64,000 nt of DNA from Nostoc sp. TCL26-01 (GCF_013393945.1 NZ_CP040297.1:2620804-2684803), one strand, 5' to 3'. Shown: positions 1 to 8,534, numbered from the stretch's first letter. Notes: a model not told the origin generated them from the sequence alone. Program-made: numbers and translations.

Positions 1-1
1 T

Positions 2-148
2 CAAGGTAAAGGTGTCCCCTCACTAGCAGATAATCCCGATTATGCACCCTTTTTCACCTGGCGCGATCGCCTCTACACCCAATTCCGCAAACCCCTAATC
101 GGTGTACCACCAACCGGCAGTGCGCCTACTTCTATTCAGATTGAGTAG
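2..148 (+). CDS. C-terminal fragment of an unidentified protein
   Basis: An open frame enters from the left edge and ends at TAG 146-148, giving the last 48 residues of a protein that starts outside the window. The tail contains PDYAPFFTWRDRLYTQFRKP and ends in a Pro/Ser/Thr-rich stretch. I do not recognise the family. The HIP1 octamer in the frame is typical of coding and non-coding cyanobacterial DNA alike. The gene runs in the same direction as the HerA-like gene, but a 154-bp repeat-filled gap separates them, so an operon is uncertain. Confidence 0.5.
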   Translation, partial: QGKGVPSLADNPDYAPFFTWRDRLYTQFRKPLIGVPPTGSAPTSIQIE

Positions 149-302
149 AGAGTGCTGAGTGCTGAGTGCTGAGTGAGGGAGTGAGGGAGTGAGGAGTGGG
201 GAGTAGTGAATAGTGAGTGCTGAGTGAGGGACAAGAAGAAAATCTGTTGACCAATGACTATTGACTATTGACTATTGACCATTGACCATTGACCATTGAC
301 CA
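149..302. repeat. Heptanucleotide (STRR-type) repeat arrays
   Basis: This spacer is almost entirely short tandem repeats. First come several units of GTGCTGA and GTGAGGGA, then from about 245 a run of TTGACTA/TTGACCA units. The second array runs directly into the ATG of the next gene. Such heptamer arrays are well known in heterocystous cyanobacteria. No separate promoter or Shine-Dalgarno is visible. Confidence 0.85.
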
Positions 303-2033
303 ATGACTAACCAACAACCATTAGGTTCAGTAATTGAAGGTTCTCTGACTGGGGGTTTACAGATACGGTTACACCCGGATATTTCTGTTGAGGATATGCG
401 GGTGGGTAAGTTTTTGGTAGTCCAAGGGTTGCGATCGCGGTTTTTTTGTATGCTGACAGATGTAGCCTTGGGAACTGCTAATACGCGCATTGTGGCTAAT
501 CCCCCCAGTTGGGAGGACACTTTTTTACGGGAAGTTTTAGCTGGTAGCGGTACTTATGGAACTATCAACCTTGCGCCGATGTTGATGTTCACCCCTGAAT
601 CTAATGAGTCGGTTTCCTCTACAAACGGTAAATCTGCTAACCCTTTTGTGCCATCGTCTACGAGTTTGGCATCTTTTCAACCCCAAACTAGTACGACATT
701 AGAATTGCTTCCTGTAAAAACCATTCCCAGCCATTTTAGCCAGGTCTATGAAGCCAGCGTTGAAGATTTTCGCCGAGTGTTTGGTTGGGAAGACGATATC
801 CAACGGAAAAATTTTTCTATTGGTAAACCTTTGGATATGGATGTCCCCGTCTGTATCGATTTAAACCGTTTTGTAGAACGTAGTAATGGGGTATTTGGTA
901 AATCTGGTACGGGTAAATCCTTCCTGACTCGTCTACTTTTAGCCGGTGTGATTCGCAAGAATGCAGCAGTAAGCTTGATTTTTGATATGCACTCTGAGTA
1001 TGGTTGGGAAGCCGTAGCGGAAGGGAAGAACGTCAACACCGTTAAAGGACTCAAACAACTGTTTCCTGGGAGAGTTGAAGTCTACACCCTCGATCCCGAA
1101 TCGACTAAGCGTCGTGGTGTGCGTGATTCCCAAGAACTCTATCTGAGTTATGAACAAATCGAAGTTGAAGATGTGAAGTTATGCAGTCGAGATTTAGGCT
1201 TATCAGAAGCAGCCTTAGATAATGCCAACATTTTATATAGTGAGTTCGGCAAATCCTGGATTGTCCAGTTGCTGAATATGACTAACGAAGAAATCGAAAT
1301 GTTTTGTGACGAGAAACGGGGACACAAAGGTTCCATCATGGCATTGCAGCGTAAACTATTGCGCTTAGATGGCTTAAAATATATGCGGGCGGTTTGTCCC
1401 CAGAATTATATTAGTAAAATTTTACAATCCTTAGAAGCTGGGAAAAACGTAGTTGTCGAATTTGGTTCCCAGTCGAATATGCTCTCATATATGCTGGTTA
1501 CTAACATGATTACCAGACGGATTCATGAGCATTACGTCAAAAAAGCCGATAAGTTTCTCCAAAGTAAAAATCCTAGCGATCGCCCCACGCCATTAATGAT
1601 TACAATAGAAGAAGCCCATCGCTTCCTTGACCCTGCGATCGTTCAAAGTACTATCTTCGGCACAATTGCCCGCGAACTGCGTAAATATTTCGTCACACTT
1701 TTGGTAGTTGATCAACGACCTTCAGGCATAGACAACGAAGTTATGTCCCAAATTGGGACTCGGATTACCGCCTTACTCAATGATGACAAAGACATCGATG
1801 CCATCTTCACTGGGGTATCAGGCGCTGGTAGCTTAAAATCGGTCTTAGCCAAACTAGACTCCAAGCAACAAGCTTTAATTTTAGGTCACGCCGTCCCCAT
1901 GCCTGTCGTAGTCAAAACCCGTCCCTACGATGCCACATTCTACGCCGAAATTGGCGATCCCGCCTGGGAAGAAAAACCAGACGCAGAAGTATTCGCTGCT
2001 GCTGAATTAGCCAAAGCCGATTTGGGATTCTAG
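303..2033 (+). CDS. HerA/FtsK-like P-loop ATPase (DUF87)
   Basis: 576 residues. It matches the HerA type of hexameric DNA-translocating ATPase, which in archaea and many bacteria works with the nuclease NurA in DNA end processing. The N-terminal part (about 8-60) resembles a HAS-barrel. Walker A GKSGTGKS lies at 199-206, and a Walker B-like ITIEEAHRF lies near 432-440. It is followed by an arginine-rich segment and the VVDQRPSGID motif usual in this family. A Ser/Thr-rich linker lies around 100-135. The start at 303 fits because the HAS-barrel begins within ten residues, although the ATG sits inside a heptamer repeat with no visible ribosome binding site. No NurA gene can be recognised in the window, so the role in DNA repair is inferred from the family only. 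Confidence 0.85.
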   Translation: MTNQQPLGSVIEGSLTGGLQIRLHPDISVEDMRVGKFLVVQGLRSRFFCMLTDVALGTANTRIVANPPSWEDTFLREVLAGSGTYGTINLAPMLMFTPESNESVSSTNGKSANPFVPSSTSLASFQPQTSTTLELLPVKTIPSHFSQVYEASVEDFRRVFGWEDDIQRKNFSIGKPLDMDVPVCIDLNRFVERSNGVFGKSGTGKSFLTRLLLAGVIRKNAAVSLIFDMHSEYGWEAVAEGKNVNTVKGLKQLFPGRVEVYTLDPESTKRRGVRDSQELYLSYEQIEVEDVKLCSRDLGLSEAALDNANILYSEFGKSWIVQLLNMTNEEIEMFCDEKRGHKGSIMALQRKLLRLDGLKYMRAVCPQNYISKILQSLEAGKNVVVEFGSQSNMLSYMLVTNMITRRIHEHYVKKADKFLQSKNPSDRPTPLMITIEEAHRFLDPAIVQSTIFGTIARELRKYFVTLLVVDQRPSGIDNEVMSQIGTRITALLNDDKDIDAIFTGVSGAGSLKSVLAKLDSKQQALILGHAVPMPVVVKTRPYDATFYAEIGDPAWEEKPDAEVFAAAELAKADLGF

Positions 2034-2642
2034 AGAGAGTGATGAGTAATGAGTGCTGTTAGCGGAAGCGGGGCGTTTAGCCCGTGATGAGTACTGAGTA
2101 TGAGAGTGGGGGACAAGGGGAGAAGACCAATGACTATTGACTAATGACCATTGACTAATGACTATTATGTAGTACCTTCTTGCTAAATCCAGTTCGGTTA
2201 TCTCCCTACTTTTCAGCAACAGCATAGGGGGTTTTCGCGTCACCATAGATATAGTCACCGGTAAGGAACTGAAAACTTTTTATAAAAAACAGACATTTTT
2301 GCATTATAATTTTTATCCTTCTTAGGACTACTTTACTATCTGCCTGATTTGTCTTACTATAAGATTAAGTGGAACTCATACTGACTTCATATTAGACAGT
2401 TGCCATTAGGAACTGAAAATAAAGAAAGAATTCTGGAAAATTAACCACTGTGCTTGTAAGAGATTAAAAAATTTAGGGAGGGTAGGGGAACCTATCTCAA
2501 GCGAGTGCCTTCTGAAAAACGGATACCTGAAATTGATTAAGTTTGGCAGCACCTTGAGTTTTGTGATCAAGAGACTATCTTTCCTAGCTGGATTTAGTTA
2601 TTCAAGATTGACTGTGTTTACGGAGTAGAGGACAACGCACCA
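2034..2642. other. 609-bp intergenic region: repeats, then likely sigma-gene leader
   Basis: The first 130 bp hold a 36-bp dispersed repeat (2051-2086) and TTGACTAATGAC-type heptamers. The rest (about 2170-2640) is AT-rich, without tandem repeats or a credible ORF, and presumably carries the promoter and a long leader of the sigma-factor gene. A purine-rich GGAGTAGAGGA lies shortly before the ATG at 2643 and can act as ribosome binding site. I could not define a promoter with confidence. Confidence 0.6.
2051..2086. repeat. 36-bp dispersed repeat, copy 1
   Basis: The segment from GAGTGCTGTTAGCGG to TTTAGCCCGTG is identical over 36 bp to 12267-12302. Its core GGGC-GTTTA-GCCC can form a small hairpin. 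Both copies are embedded in TGAGTGCTGAG-type heptamer arrays, so the unit looks like an insertion into, or a companion of, the STRR arrays. Confidence 0.85.
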
Positions 2643-3626
2643 ATGCCTACTGTTAACACCCACACTGAAGACACAAACACCAAGTTCACGGCTGATATGG
2701 TGCGAACCTATCTGCGAGAAATTGGACGTGTACCCCTGCTCACCCGTGAGCAAGAGATTATTTACGGGAAGCAGGTGCAACACATGATGTCTCTCATAGA
2801 CGCTAAAGAGGCTTTAGCGGAGAAATTGCAGCGCGAACCCAGCTTATTAGAATGGGCGGATCATGTTCACAAGTCTGAGACAGAAGTGAAGCAGACTGTG
2901 ACTCAAGGTAAGCGAGCGAAGCAAAAGATGATTGAAGCGAACCTGCGCTTGGTAGTAGCTATTGCTAAAAAATATCAAAAGCGGAACATGGAGTTTCTGG
3001 ATTTAATCCAAGAAGGAACTCTGGGTTTAGAAAGAGGTGTCGAGAAATTTGATCCGACAAGGGGCTATAAGTTCTCCACCTATGCTTACTGGTGGATTCG
3101 TCAAGCAATCACTAGAGCGATCGCCCAACAAGGCCGTACTATCCGCTTACCAATCCATATTACCGAGAAACTGAACAAAATCAAAAAAGTCCAACGCGAA
3201 CTAGCTCAAACCTTGGGGCGATCTCCTTCACCTGCGGAAATTGCCAAAGAACTAGAGCTAGAACCTGCTCAGATTCGTGAGTATCTGAACATGGCGCGTC
3301 AACCAGTTTCTTTAGATGTGCGAGTTGGTGATAACCAAGACACCGAACTGCAAGAAATGCTGGAAGATGAAGGCCCATCACCAGAGTATTACACCACTCA
3401 GGAATTCTTACGTCAAGACCTCAACACCTTGTTGGCAGAACTCACACCCCAACAACGGGAAGTCTTAGCATTACGTTTCGGCTTAGAAGACGGTAACGAA
3501 ATGTCTTTAGCAAAAGTCGGCGAACGCTTAAACCTGAGTCGTGAGCGTGTGCGTCAGTTAGAACATCAAGCGCTGGCTCATTTACGCCGCCGTCGCGCCA
3601 ATGTTAAAGAGTACATCGCTAGCTAA
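2643..3626 (+). CDS. Group 2 sigma-70 factor (SigB-like)
   Basis: 327 residues; an alternative sigma factor of the RpoD family that directs RNA polymerase to subsets of promoters. Region 1.2 is near 18-45 ([17 protein letters not shown]). Region 2 is near 97-160, with [31 protein letters not shown] and [17 protein letters not shown]. Region 3 spans about 165-230. Region 4 spans about 260-320, with the helix-turn-helix [14 protein letters not shown]. It lacks the long acidic N-terminus of the primary sigma factor, and its length is usual for group 2. The ERGVEKFDP wording and overall layout are closest to cyanobacterial SigB in my memory; SigC, SigD or SigE cannot be excluded. In cyanobacteria such factors respond to nutrient, light or stress signals. 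Confidence 0.93.
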   Translation: MPTVNTHTEDTNTKFTADMVRTYLREIGRVPLLTREQEIIYGKQVQHMMSLIDAKEALAEKLQREPSLLEWADHVHKSETEVKQTVTQGKRAKQKMIEANLRLVVAIAKKYQKRNMEFLDLIQEGTLGLERGVEKFDPTRGYKFSTYAYWWIRQAITRAIAQQGRTIRLPIHITEKLNKIKKVQRELAQTLGRSPSPAEIAKELELEPAQIREYLNMARQPVSLDVRVGDNQDTELQEMLEDEGPSPEYYTTQEFLRQDLNTLLAELTPQQREVLALRFGLEDGNEMSLAKVGERLNLSRERVRQLEHQALAHLRRRRANVKEYIAS

Positions 3627-3702
3627 CTTCAGATAATTTTACTTACTATCAAGCCTCCTGACCCCAGTAGGCAATTTTTTTCAGTAAGTGACAAAATTTT
3701 GG

Positions 3703-3779
3703 CTTTTCTCTCTGTGTCTTTGTGTCTTTGTGGTTAAATAAAATACTTTTTTACCACAGAACCACAGAGGCACAAAGTT
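3703..3779. terminator. Imperfect palindrome between convergent genes
   Basis: The left arm CTCTGTGTCTTTGTG...TTTGTGGT and right arm ACCACAGAACCACAGAGG...CACAAAG can pair around an AT-rich loop containing TTTTTT. It lies between the convergent sigma-factor and acetyltransferase genes and could act as a bidirectional terminator. The left arm belongs to a repeat that recurs near 13712-13740, so it may be a dispersed element rather than a dedicated terminator. Confidence 0.45.
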
Positions 3780-3793
3780 AAGATCCCTATTTT

Positions 3794-4969
3794 TCAAAAG
3801 AAATCAGCCATCCACGGCGATGTACCTGCAAAAATTTGCGTAGCTGCCACAAGTGAGGCTTCTGTCCCCACCAATTTTCCTGTCAGTTGTAACTGCTGGG
3901 GTGTAAATAAGCTGGTGTATAAAGGTGCTAATCCTCTGATGTCTAGCTGTAACTCTCCTTTGCCACCTTTAGTTACCTCACCTCGACCATTAGCAACTGA
4001 TAAGATAAACTTTCCTTGATTGGCAGTTAATAAGTCATCTTGTACTGCTAAATGTAGTTCTGCTGTAACTCCTGGCGGATAACCCCGCGCTTCTAGGGCT
4101 TTAGATAGGTTGACTATGCGTAACATCCAACGATCTTGATTTTTAATTGTGGCTGTTTGCTCTGGTAGCAGCAATGTCAAAGCATCAATCACAGAACTCT
4201 TCCAGCGCACCTTGTCAATTTGGGAGCGATGATTGGCGATAAAATACCAAAAAGTCTGTACAGCCGCATCGGAAAGTAAAGCCCAATCTCGAATGCGTAA
4301 AATTGACCCATCCTTGGTTCGCTCTTGAGTGAAGATGATATAACCTTGGGATTGGTCTTTGTCGCCTATTAAGTAACTATATATTGTCTCTTTGTGATCT
4401 GGGTAAATTAATCCATGCCAAATTGCTGGATGTCGGTCTAAGTAGCCATGAGTCAAGGTTGCTTGTTTGTAATATAAATCTTGAAAGATGGGATTATCAG
4501 TAGCAACTACGGGCTGTATAGGTAAAGATTGTTCTCGCATCTGGATACTATCAGCAGCAATCTCCCAACTACAGTAACTACCTGCTTGTTCGTACCCAGC
4601 TTTTCTGTATAGGCGTTGCGTGGCAGGATATAAAACGGAAATGGGAATTTCTTGAGTATGGATATCTTTCAGGGTATGGTGAAGAAGAGCGATCGCAGCT
4701 CCATCACCACGATATTCTGGCGCAATACCCACCGCCGCAATTCCCGCCATAGACACACGCTTTCCCCCCCACCACTGCCCCATCGGTAATATTGCCAGTC
4801 CCCCAGCAACTTTTTGCTCTCGATAAATAGCACGAAAATTTTCTAAGCCAATACGTTTAGCATAAAATTTACTATCACCAGTTGGCATGATAAAACACTG
4901 TTCAAGGATATAACCTAAGTGCTGCATATCCTCTTGACTAACCCTGGTGTATGCAAATCGAGGTGTCAT
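3794..4969 (-). CDS. Eis-like GNAT N-acetyltransferase
   Basis: About 391 residues. An N-terminal GNAT fold (AAVGIAPEYRGDGAAIALL matches the acetyl-CoA binding loop) is followed by a second acetyltransferase-like domain and a C-terminal SCP2-like sterol-carrier domain (about 310-390). That is the layout of the Eis family (enhanced intracellular survival; multisite aminoglycoside/lysine acetylation in mycobacteria). The open frame extends to GTG at 4990 with an internal ATG at 4981. I prefer ATG 4969 (MTPRFAYTRV), which places the conserved region soon after the start. The natural substrate in a cyanobacterium is unknown. The gene is convergent to the sigma-factor gene and divergent from the next gene. 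Confidence 0.8.
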   Translation of the reverse strand: MTPRFAYTRVSQEDMQHLGYILEQCFIMPTGDSKFYAKRIGLENFRAIYREQKVAGGLAILPMGQWWGGKRVSMAGIAAVGIAPEYRGDGAAIALLHHTLKDIHTQEIPISVLYPATQRLYRKAGYEQAGSYCSWEIAADSIQMREQSLPIQPVVATDNPIFQDLYYKQATLTHGYLDRHPAIWHGLIYPDHKETIYSYLIGDKDQSQGYIIFTQERTKDGSILRIRDWALLSDAAVQTFWYFIANHRSQIDKVRWKSSVIDALTLLLPEQTATIKNQDRWMLRIVNLSKALEARGYPPGVTAELHLAVQDDLLTANQGKFILSVANGRGEVTKGGKGELQLDIRGLAPLYTSLFTPQQLQLTGKLVGTEASLVAATQIFAGTSPWMADFF

Positions 4970-5048
4970 GAGTTCCACCATTAATACCACGAGTTACAAT
5001 GATACTACATTATGCGTTTGTCCTATATGCCTATAAGGAGAACATATT

Positions 5049-5411
5049 ATGAGTAGAGTGTATGAAATCTTAGCAAAAATTCAAGCCAAACCTGAGATGT
5101 ATATTGGTCGTCCGTCTGTGAGCGATTTATTTATGTTTTTGGTTGGGTATGAATGTTCTCGAAGTGAATTGGAAATTGAAACCATGGAGAAGGAAGAAGA
5201 TTTTTATGGAGAGTTTCAGCCTTGGTTACAGAAAAAATTAGGAATAACAACGGTAAGCTCTTGGTCGAAAATGATTATGCTTTACTGTCACGATGAAAGA
5301 GCTGGTTTTGAAAAGTTCTTTACTTTATTAGATGAGTTTAAACAACGAAATCAAGATTTAGATGAAAATGAAGCAATATCCATCGGGAGGGCAATACCAA
5401 CCAAAACATAG
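5049..5411 (+). CDS. Small conserved hypothetical protein
   Basis: 120 residues with a good ribosome binding site (ATAAGGAGA, 8 nt before the ATG). The N-terminus VYEILAKIQAKPEMYIGRPS followed by a hydrophobic FLVGYE segment resembles a family of small bacterial proteins with a 'rPxMYiGkpSl..L..FL.GY' signature, which I recall from immunity-like and accessory genes. No catalytic motif is visible and the function is unknown. Confidence 0.65.
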   Translation: MSRVYEILAKIQAKPEMYIGRPSVSDLFMFLVGYECSRSELEIETMEKEEDFYGEFQPWLQKKLGITTVSSWSKMIMLYCHDERAGFEKFFTLLDEFKQRNQDLDENEAISIGRAIPTKT

Positions 5412-5523
5412 ATGTGGTTATCATTGTCCTACAATTAAGCTTTGAGTATACGTAATTTTTAAGCGCAAGCTCAGGCTATACCAAAAAAATTACATCGAAC
5501 TCCTATATAAAAGCGAACAGAAT

Positions 5524-5763
5524 ATGATTATTAAAAAAGAAATTACTATCAAAGTTCCTTCTGAAGTAGCAGAAGCATACGATAACGCCACTGAAGAAGA
5601 ACGGGAACAATTGCAACTAAAAATTGCTGCCATCATGCAGTCTCAATTTATCACTCACAGACAGGAAGCCATTGCACGCTTAAAAACCACAATGGATAAG
5701 GCCAGTCAAGAAGCAGAAGAACGAGGATTAACACCAGAAATCTTAGAAATCCTAGTAGGTTAG
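5524..5763 (+). CDS. Orphan antitoxin-like small protein
   Basis: 79 residues, charged and mostly helical. The N-terminal ITIKVPSEVAEAYDNATEEER and C-terminal EERGLTPEILEILV match a small family that in cyanobacteria usually sits just ahead of a PIN-domain toxin. Here no toxin ORF follows in the same direction: the next genes are on the other strand and begin 130 bp away. It may be a solitary antitoxin left after loss of its partner. Assignment is by pattern memory only. Confidence 0.55.
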   Translation: MIIKKEITIKVPSEVAEAYDNATEEEREQLQLKIAAIMQSQFITHRQEAIARLKTTMDKASQEAEERGLTPEILEILVG

Positions 5764-5889
5764 GTTGAGCGACAGCGAAACCCAACAAAGTCCTGATACT
5801 ATATTTTTCCTGTCGAAGTGGTGAATTTTATTTAGAAGAATTAGATAATTTCTGAAAGAGACAGCAAGTTTCTTACTTTTTGCTTGCTC

Positions 5890-6252
5890 TTATATTGGCA
5901 ATTGTCTTACTCGAAAATCGCGATCGCTGACAGAGATAATCGCACCTACTTTTAAATCTGGCTCAAACCGATTCAAAACTTCGGCTAAACGTTCATTGAT
6001 GATTTCGTAACTTTCATTCCCCAATCTAAACAGAATTACGCTTGGTAATGTGGCTCTACTTACTGCTAATAAGTAACCAAAGTCCAAATCTACTGTTAAT
6101 AAAATTCGCCCTTCAAACCGAGCTTTCACTAAAATTTCATCATCAGCTAATCTTTCTAGACTTTCATCAACCAAATGTACTGCATCATAACCAGCAGTCT
6201 TTAGCCAATTTACAGTACGTGGTGAGATGCCCATATCTGCTAAAAATTTCAT
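5890..6252 (-). CDS. DUF5615 PIN-like toxin
   Basis: 120 residues. It begins MKFLADMGISPRTVNWL and contains GYDAVHL, ADDEILVKAR and ILLTVDLDFG, the acidic signature of DUF5615, a PIN-like putative RNase toxin family. Asp5, the DDE around residue 37 and the Asp pair in VDLDFG are the likely metal ligands. The ATG overlaps the stop of the upstream DUF433 gene by 4 nt (ATGA), so the two are translationally coupled as a type II toxin-antitoxin operon. Confidence 0.82.
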   Translation of the reverse strand: MKFLADMGISPRTVNWLKTAGYDAVHLVDESLERLADDEILVKARFEGRILLTVDLDFGYLLAVSRATLPSVILFRLGNESYEIINERLAEVLNRFEPDLKVGAIISVSDRDFRVRQLPI

Positions 6253-6488
6253 CCAGCCTGCTCACCAACTATGAGAAAAACTTGTTCTCTTGCCAACCAT
6301 GCTGCATACATTAATGATTGCTGAATATCTTCTGGTTCCAAATACGGATAATCTTCTACGATTTCAGCGACAGTTTTACCGTTGGCGACCAAATTCAAAA
6401 TTAATGAAACGGGAACTCGCATTCCCCGAATACAAGCTTGTCCTGCCATAATGCGTGGGTCAAATGTAATGCGGTCGAAACCTAACAT
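6249..6488 (-). CDS. DUF433 antitoxin
   Basis: 79 residues. FDPRIMAGQACIRGMRVPVS is the diagnostic DUF433 start, followed by the helical segment GKTVAEIVEDYPYLEPEDI. DUF433 proteins are small winged-helix-like partners of DUF5615 toxins. A clear GGAG lies upstream of the ATG (reverse strand, near 6500). The gene precedes and overlaps the toxin by 4 nt, the usual antitoxin-first order. Such operons are normally autoregulated, but no operator was identified. Confidence 0.85.
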   Translation of the reverse strand: MLGFDRITFDPRIMAGQACIRGMRVPVSLILNLVANGKTVAEIVEDYPYLEPEDIQQSLMYAAWLAREQVFLIVGEQAG

Positions 6489-6529
6489 ATATTTATTCTC
6501 CTTGCGTCTATAAGTTATAAAAGTAAGGA

Positions 6530-6898
6530 TTAAAACTTCTGCATATTTTTACTCATGGGATCAAAGCCTCTAGAAAAACGGGTGGTTTCATCGTAATAAG
6601 CACCTGTTAAATCGGCTCCATATAATTTGGTAAAGTTCAGTTTAGCGCCTCGGAGATTGGCTTCATTTAGTTTCACACCACACAAATTCGCTCTAGTTAA
6701 ATTTGCATTGGCTAGATTCGCTCGACTTAAATCAGCTCCCCAAAGTTTAGCTCTAGCTAGATTAGCACCACTCAAATCAGCTCCCCATAAATTTATTCCA
6801 GGTAAATTGGCTCCAATTAACTTGGCTTTGGTTAAATTTGCGGCAGGAAAATATCTTTCGCCATCTCTGTAACGCCGTTTGATGTTATCAGCATCCAT
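6530..6898 (-). CDS. Pentapeptide-repeat protein (cytoplasmic)
   Basis: 122 residues. Residues about 20-105 are tandem A(N/D)L-x-x pentapeptides (ANLTK AKLIG ANLPG INLWG ADLSG ...), which form a right-handed quadrilateral beta-helix. No signal peptide is present, unlike the pentapeptide protein at 54098. The start overlaps the end of the upstream gene by 11 bp, which suggests translational coupling. The function of most cyanobacterial pentapeptide proteins is unknown. Confidence 0.85.
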   Translation of the reverse strand: MDADNIKRRYRDGERYFPAANLTKAKLIGANLPGINLWGADLSGANLARAKLWGADLSRANLANANLTRANLCGVKLNEANLRGAKLNFTKLYGADLTGAYYDETTRFSRGFDPMSKNMQKF

Positions 6899-7205
6899 GA
6901 GTTGTATTGACTTTTGTAAGTAAGCAAGACGTGATGTGTTCCCATTCTTGGTTGAGTTCTCCAGTAAATTCTGGCTGACTACTACGTTGATACCAGTAAT
7001 GAGCGTTATTTAAATCACCTTCTTTACGGTGTAGGTAAGCGTGAACCCAAGCACTATCAACATCACCAGCATTCTGCACGATGTCATGGGCTTGGTTCCA
7101 GTCATCTTGTTTGTCGTACCACAATGCTTGCAGCGCTTTTGGTAGTGTTTGCGGACATAAGCGCTGTTTTGCCATCAACCGGAGGAATTCTGCTGTGTTC
7201 ATCAT
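6888..7205 (-). CDS. Conserved hypothetical protein (TPR-like helical)
   Basis: 105 residues. The pattern LPKALQALWYDKQDDWNQAH, then AWVHAYLHRKEGD and NAHYWYQRS, is a well-conserved signature of a small bacterial family of unknown function. It is probably helical, and the AH..YW pattern resembles a TPR. Two Met codons are adjacent (ATGATG); GGAGTAGGG upstream is the likely ribosome binding site. It forms an apparent two-gene operon with the pentapeptide gene. Confidence 0.75.
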   Translation of the reverse strand: MMNTAEFLRLMAKQRLCPQTLPKALQALWYDKQDDWNQAHDIVQNAGDVDSAWVHAYLHRKEGDLNNAHYWYQRSSQPEFTGELNQEWEHITSCLLTKVNTTHGC

Positions 7206-7299
7206 CCCTACTCCACAAAGATGAAATCCCTATTTCCAAGATACCTTGTAGATTAGGGATGAGCGATCGCCTAATAGCAATTCGTAAAACAGCCGCTAA

Positions 7300-8406
7300 T
7301 CACAAGTAATTTTGCACAATTTCCACAATGCGTTCGGCTGCATGACCATCACCGAAAGGATTGATGGCATTAGCCATTGCATTATAAGCGACTGGGTTAC
7401 TCAGTAATTCACTCGCAGCTGTGACGATAGTTTCGCTGTTGGTTCCTACTAGTTTAGCTGTACCCGCACTTACTGCTTCTGGTCTTTCTGTAGTTTCTCT
7501 AAGAACTAGTACTGGTTTACCCAAGCTGGGTGCTTCTTCTTGCAAGCCACCAGAATCAGTTAACAAAAAATGCGATCGCCCAATCGCTCCTACCAACTCA
7601 GCATAATCTAGCGGTTCTGTCAAAAAAATTCTTGGATGATTTCCGAGTAATGCTTGTAAGGGTTCTCGGACTGTGGGATTGCGATGTAGGGGTAACAATA
7701 AGGCTGTATCGGGAAACTTATCTAATATTTGCAGAAATCCTTGAGCGATCGCCTGTAATGGTTCACCCCAATTTTCCCGGCGATGGACTGTTGCTAATAA
7801 TACACGATATTCTTGCCAGTTTAAACCAGGAACCTGACAAGCCGGCTCGGTGGCGGCGACGTGTAATAGAGCATCAATCACAGTGTTACCAGTGAGGTGA
7901 ATTCCTCCCAACACGCCAGAACGCTGTAAATTTTCCACGGCTAAAGTAGTTGGTGCAAAATGCAACTGAGTAATCTGGGAAATCAACCGCCGATTTGCTT
8001 CTTCTGGATAAGGATTGAATAAGTCATCGGTTCTTAATCCTGCTTCTACATGACCTACAGGAATTTTTTGGTAAAATGCTGCTAAGGTTGCTGCAAAGGC
8101 TGTGGTGGTGTCTCCTTGGACAATCACTAAATCCGGCTGACGTTCCCGGAACAATGCTTCTAAACCGCGTAAGCTCCGGCAGGTAATATCACTCAGAGAC
8201 TGTTGAGGCTGCATAATCTCTAGGTCATAATCTGCCTTGAGGTTGAATAGCTGCATTACTTGTTCCACCATTTCCCGATGTTGTCCGGTGAGAATTACTT
8301 GCAGCTCAAAGTCTGGACATTTTTGAAAAGCCTGGATTACCGGAGCTAGTTTAATCGCTTCCGGGCGGGTTCCTAAGATAATGCAAACTCGTTTTTGATT
8401 AGTCAT
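7300..8406 (-). CDS. wecB: UDP-N-acetylglucosamine 2-epimerase (non-hydrolysing)
   Basis: 368 residues, full length for WecB/MnaA, which interconverts UDP-GlcNAc and UDP-ManNAc for cell-surface polysaccharides. Diagnostic motifs are GTRPEAIKLAPVI at the N-terminus, TGQHREM, QGDTTTAFA, GHVEAGLRT, NRRLISQ, TVHRRENWG, and the UDP-binding LTDSGGLQEEAPSLGKPVL with RETTERPE. The ATG is the last unit of an ACTAATG heptamer array, so the leader has no Shine-Dalgarno. An upstream in-frame ATG in the array meets a TAA within five codons, so no extension is possible. It lies far from the polysaccharide cluster at the right of the window and stands alone. Confidence 0.95.
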   Translation of the reverse strand: MTNQKRVCIILGTRPEAIKLAPVIQAFQKCPDFELQVILTGQHREMVEQVMQLFNLKADYDLEIMQPQQSLSDITCRSLRGLEALFRERQPDLVIVQGDTTTAFAATLAAFYQKIPVGHVEAGLRTDDLFNPYPEEANRRLISQITQLHFAPTTLAVENLQRSGVLGGIHLTGNTVIDALLHVAATEPACQVPGLNWQEYRVLLATVHRRENWGEPLQAIAQGFLQILDKFPDTALLLPLHRNPTVREPLQALLGNHPRIFLTEPLDYAELVGAIGRSHFLLTDSGGLQEEAPSLGKPVLVLRETTERPEAVSAGTAKLVGTNSETIVTAASELLSNPVAYNAMANAINPFGDGHAAERIVEIVQNYL

Positions 8407-8491
8407 TAGTCATTAGTCATTAGTCATTAGTCATTAGTGATTTGTAAAACTCTTACCCAGTACCCAGTACCCAGTACCCAATACCCATTAC
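8403..8491. repeat. STRR heptamer arrays upstream of wecB
   Basis: Five to six CATTAGT units (8404-8439) are followed by a TACCCAG/TACCCAA array (8455-8491). The first array overlaps the wecB start codon. No other gene signal is seen in the short gap before argC ends. Confidence 0.85.
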
Positions 8492-8534
8492 CAGTTCTTA
8501 AATAGATAGCAACCTACATTAATAACTAATAACG

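Noticed and set aside
1..148. Interpretation of the partial gene as NurA, partner of HerA
   Set aside because: The visible 48-residue tail does not match the C-terminus of cyanobacterial NurA as I remember it, and it is too short to decide.
7530..7895. 121-codon plus-strand ORF inside wecB
   Set aside because: Antisense shadow of a well-conserved enzyme gene.
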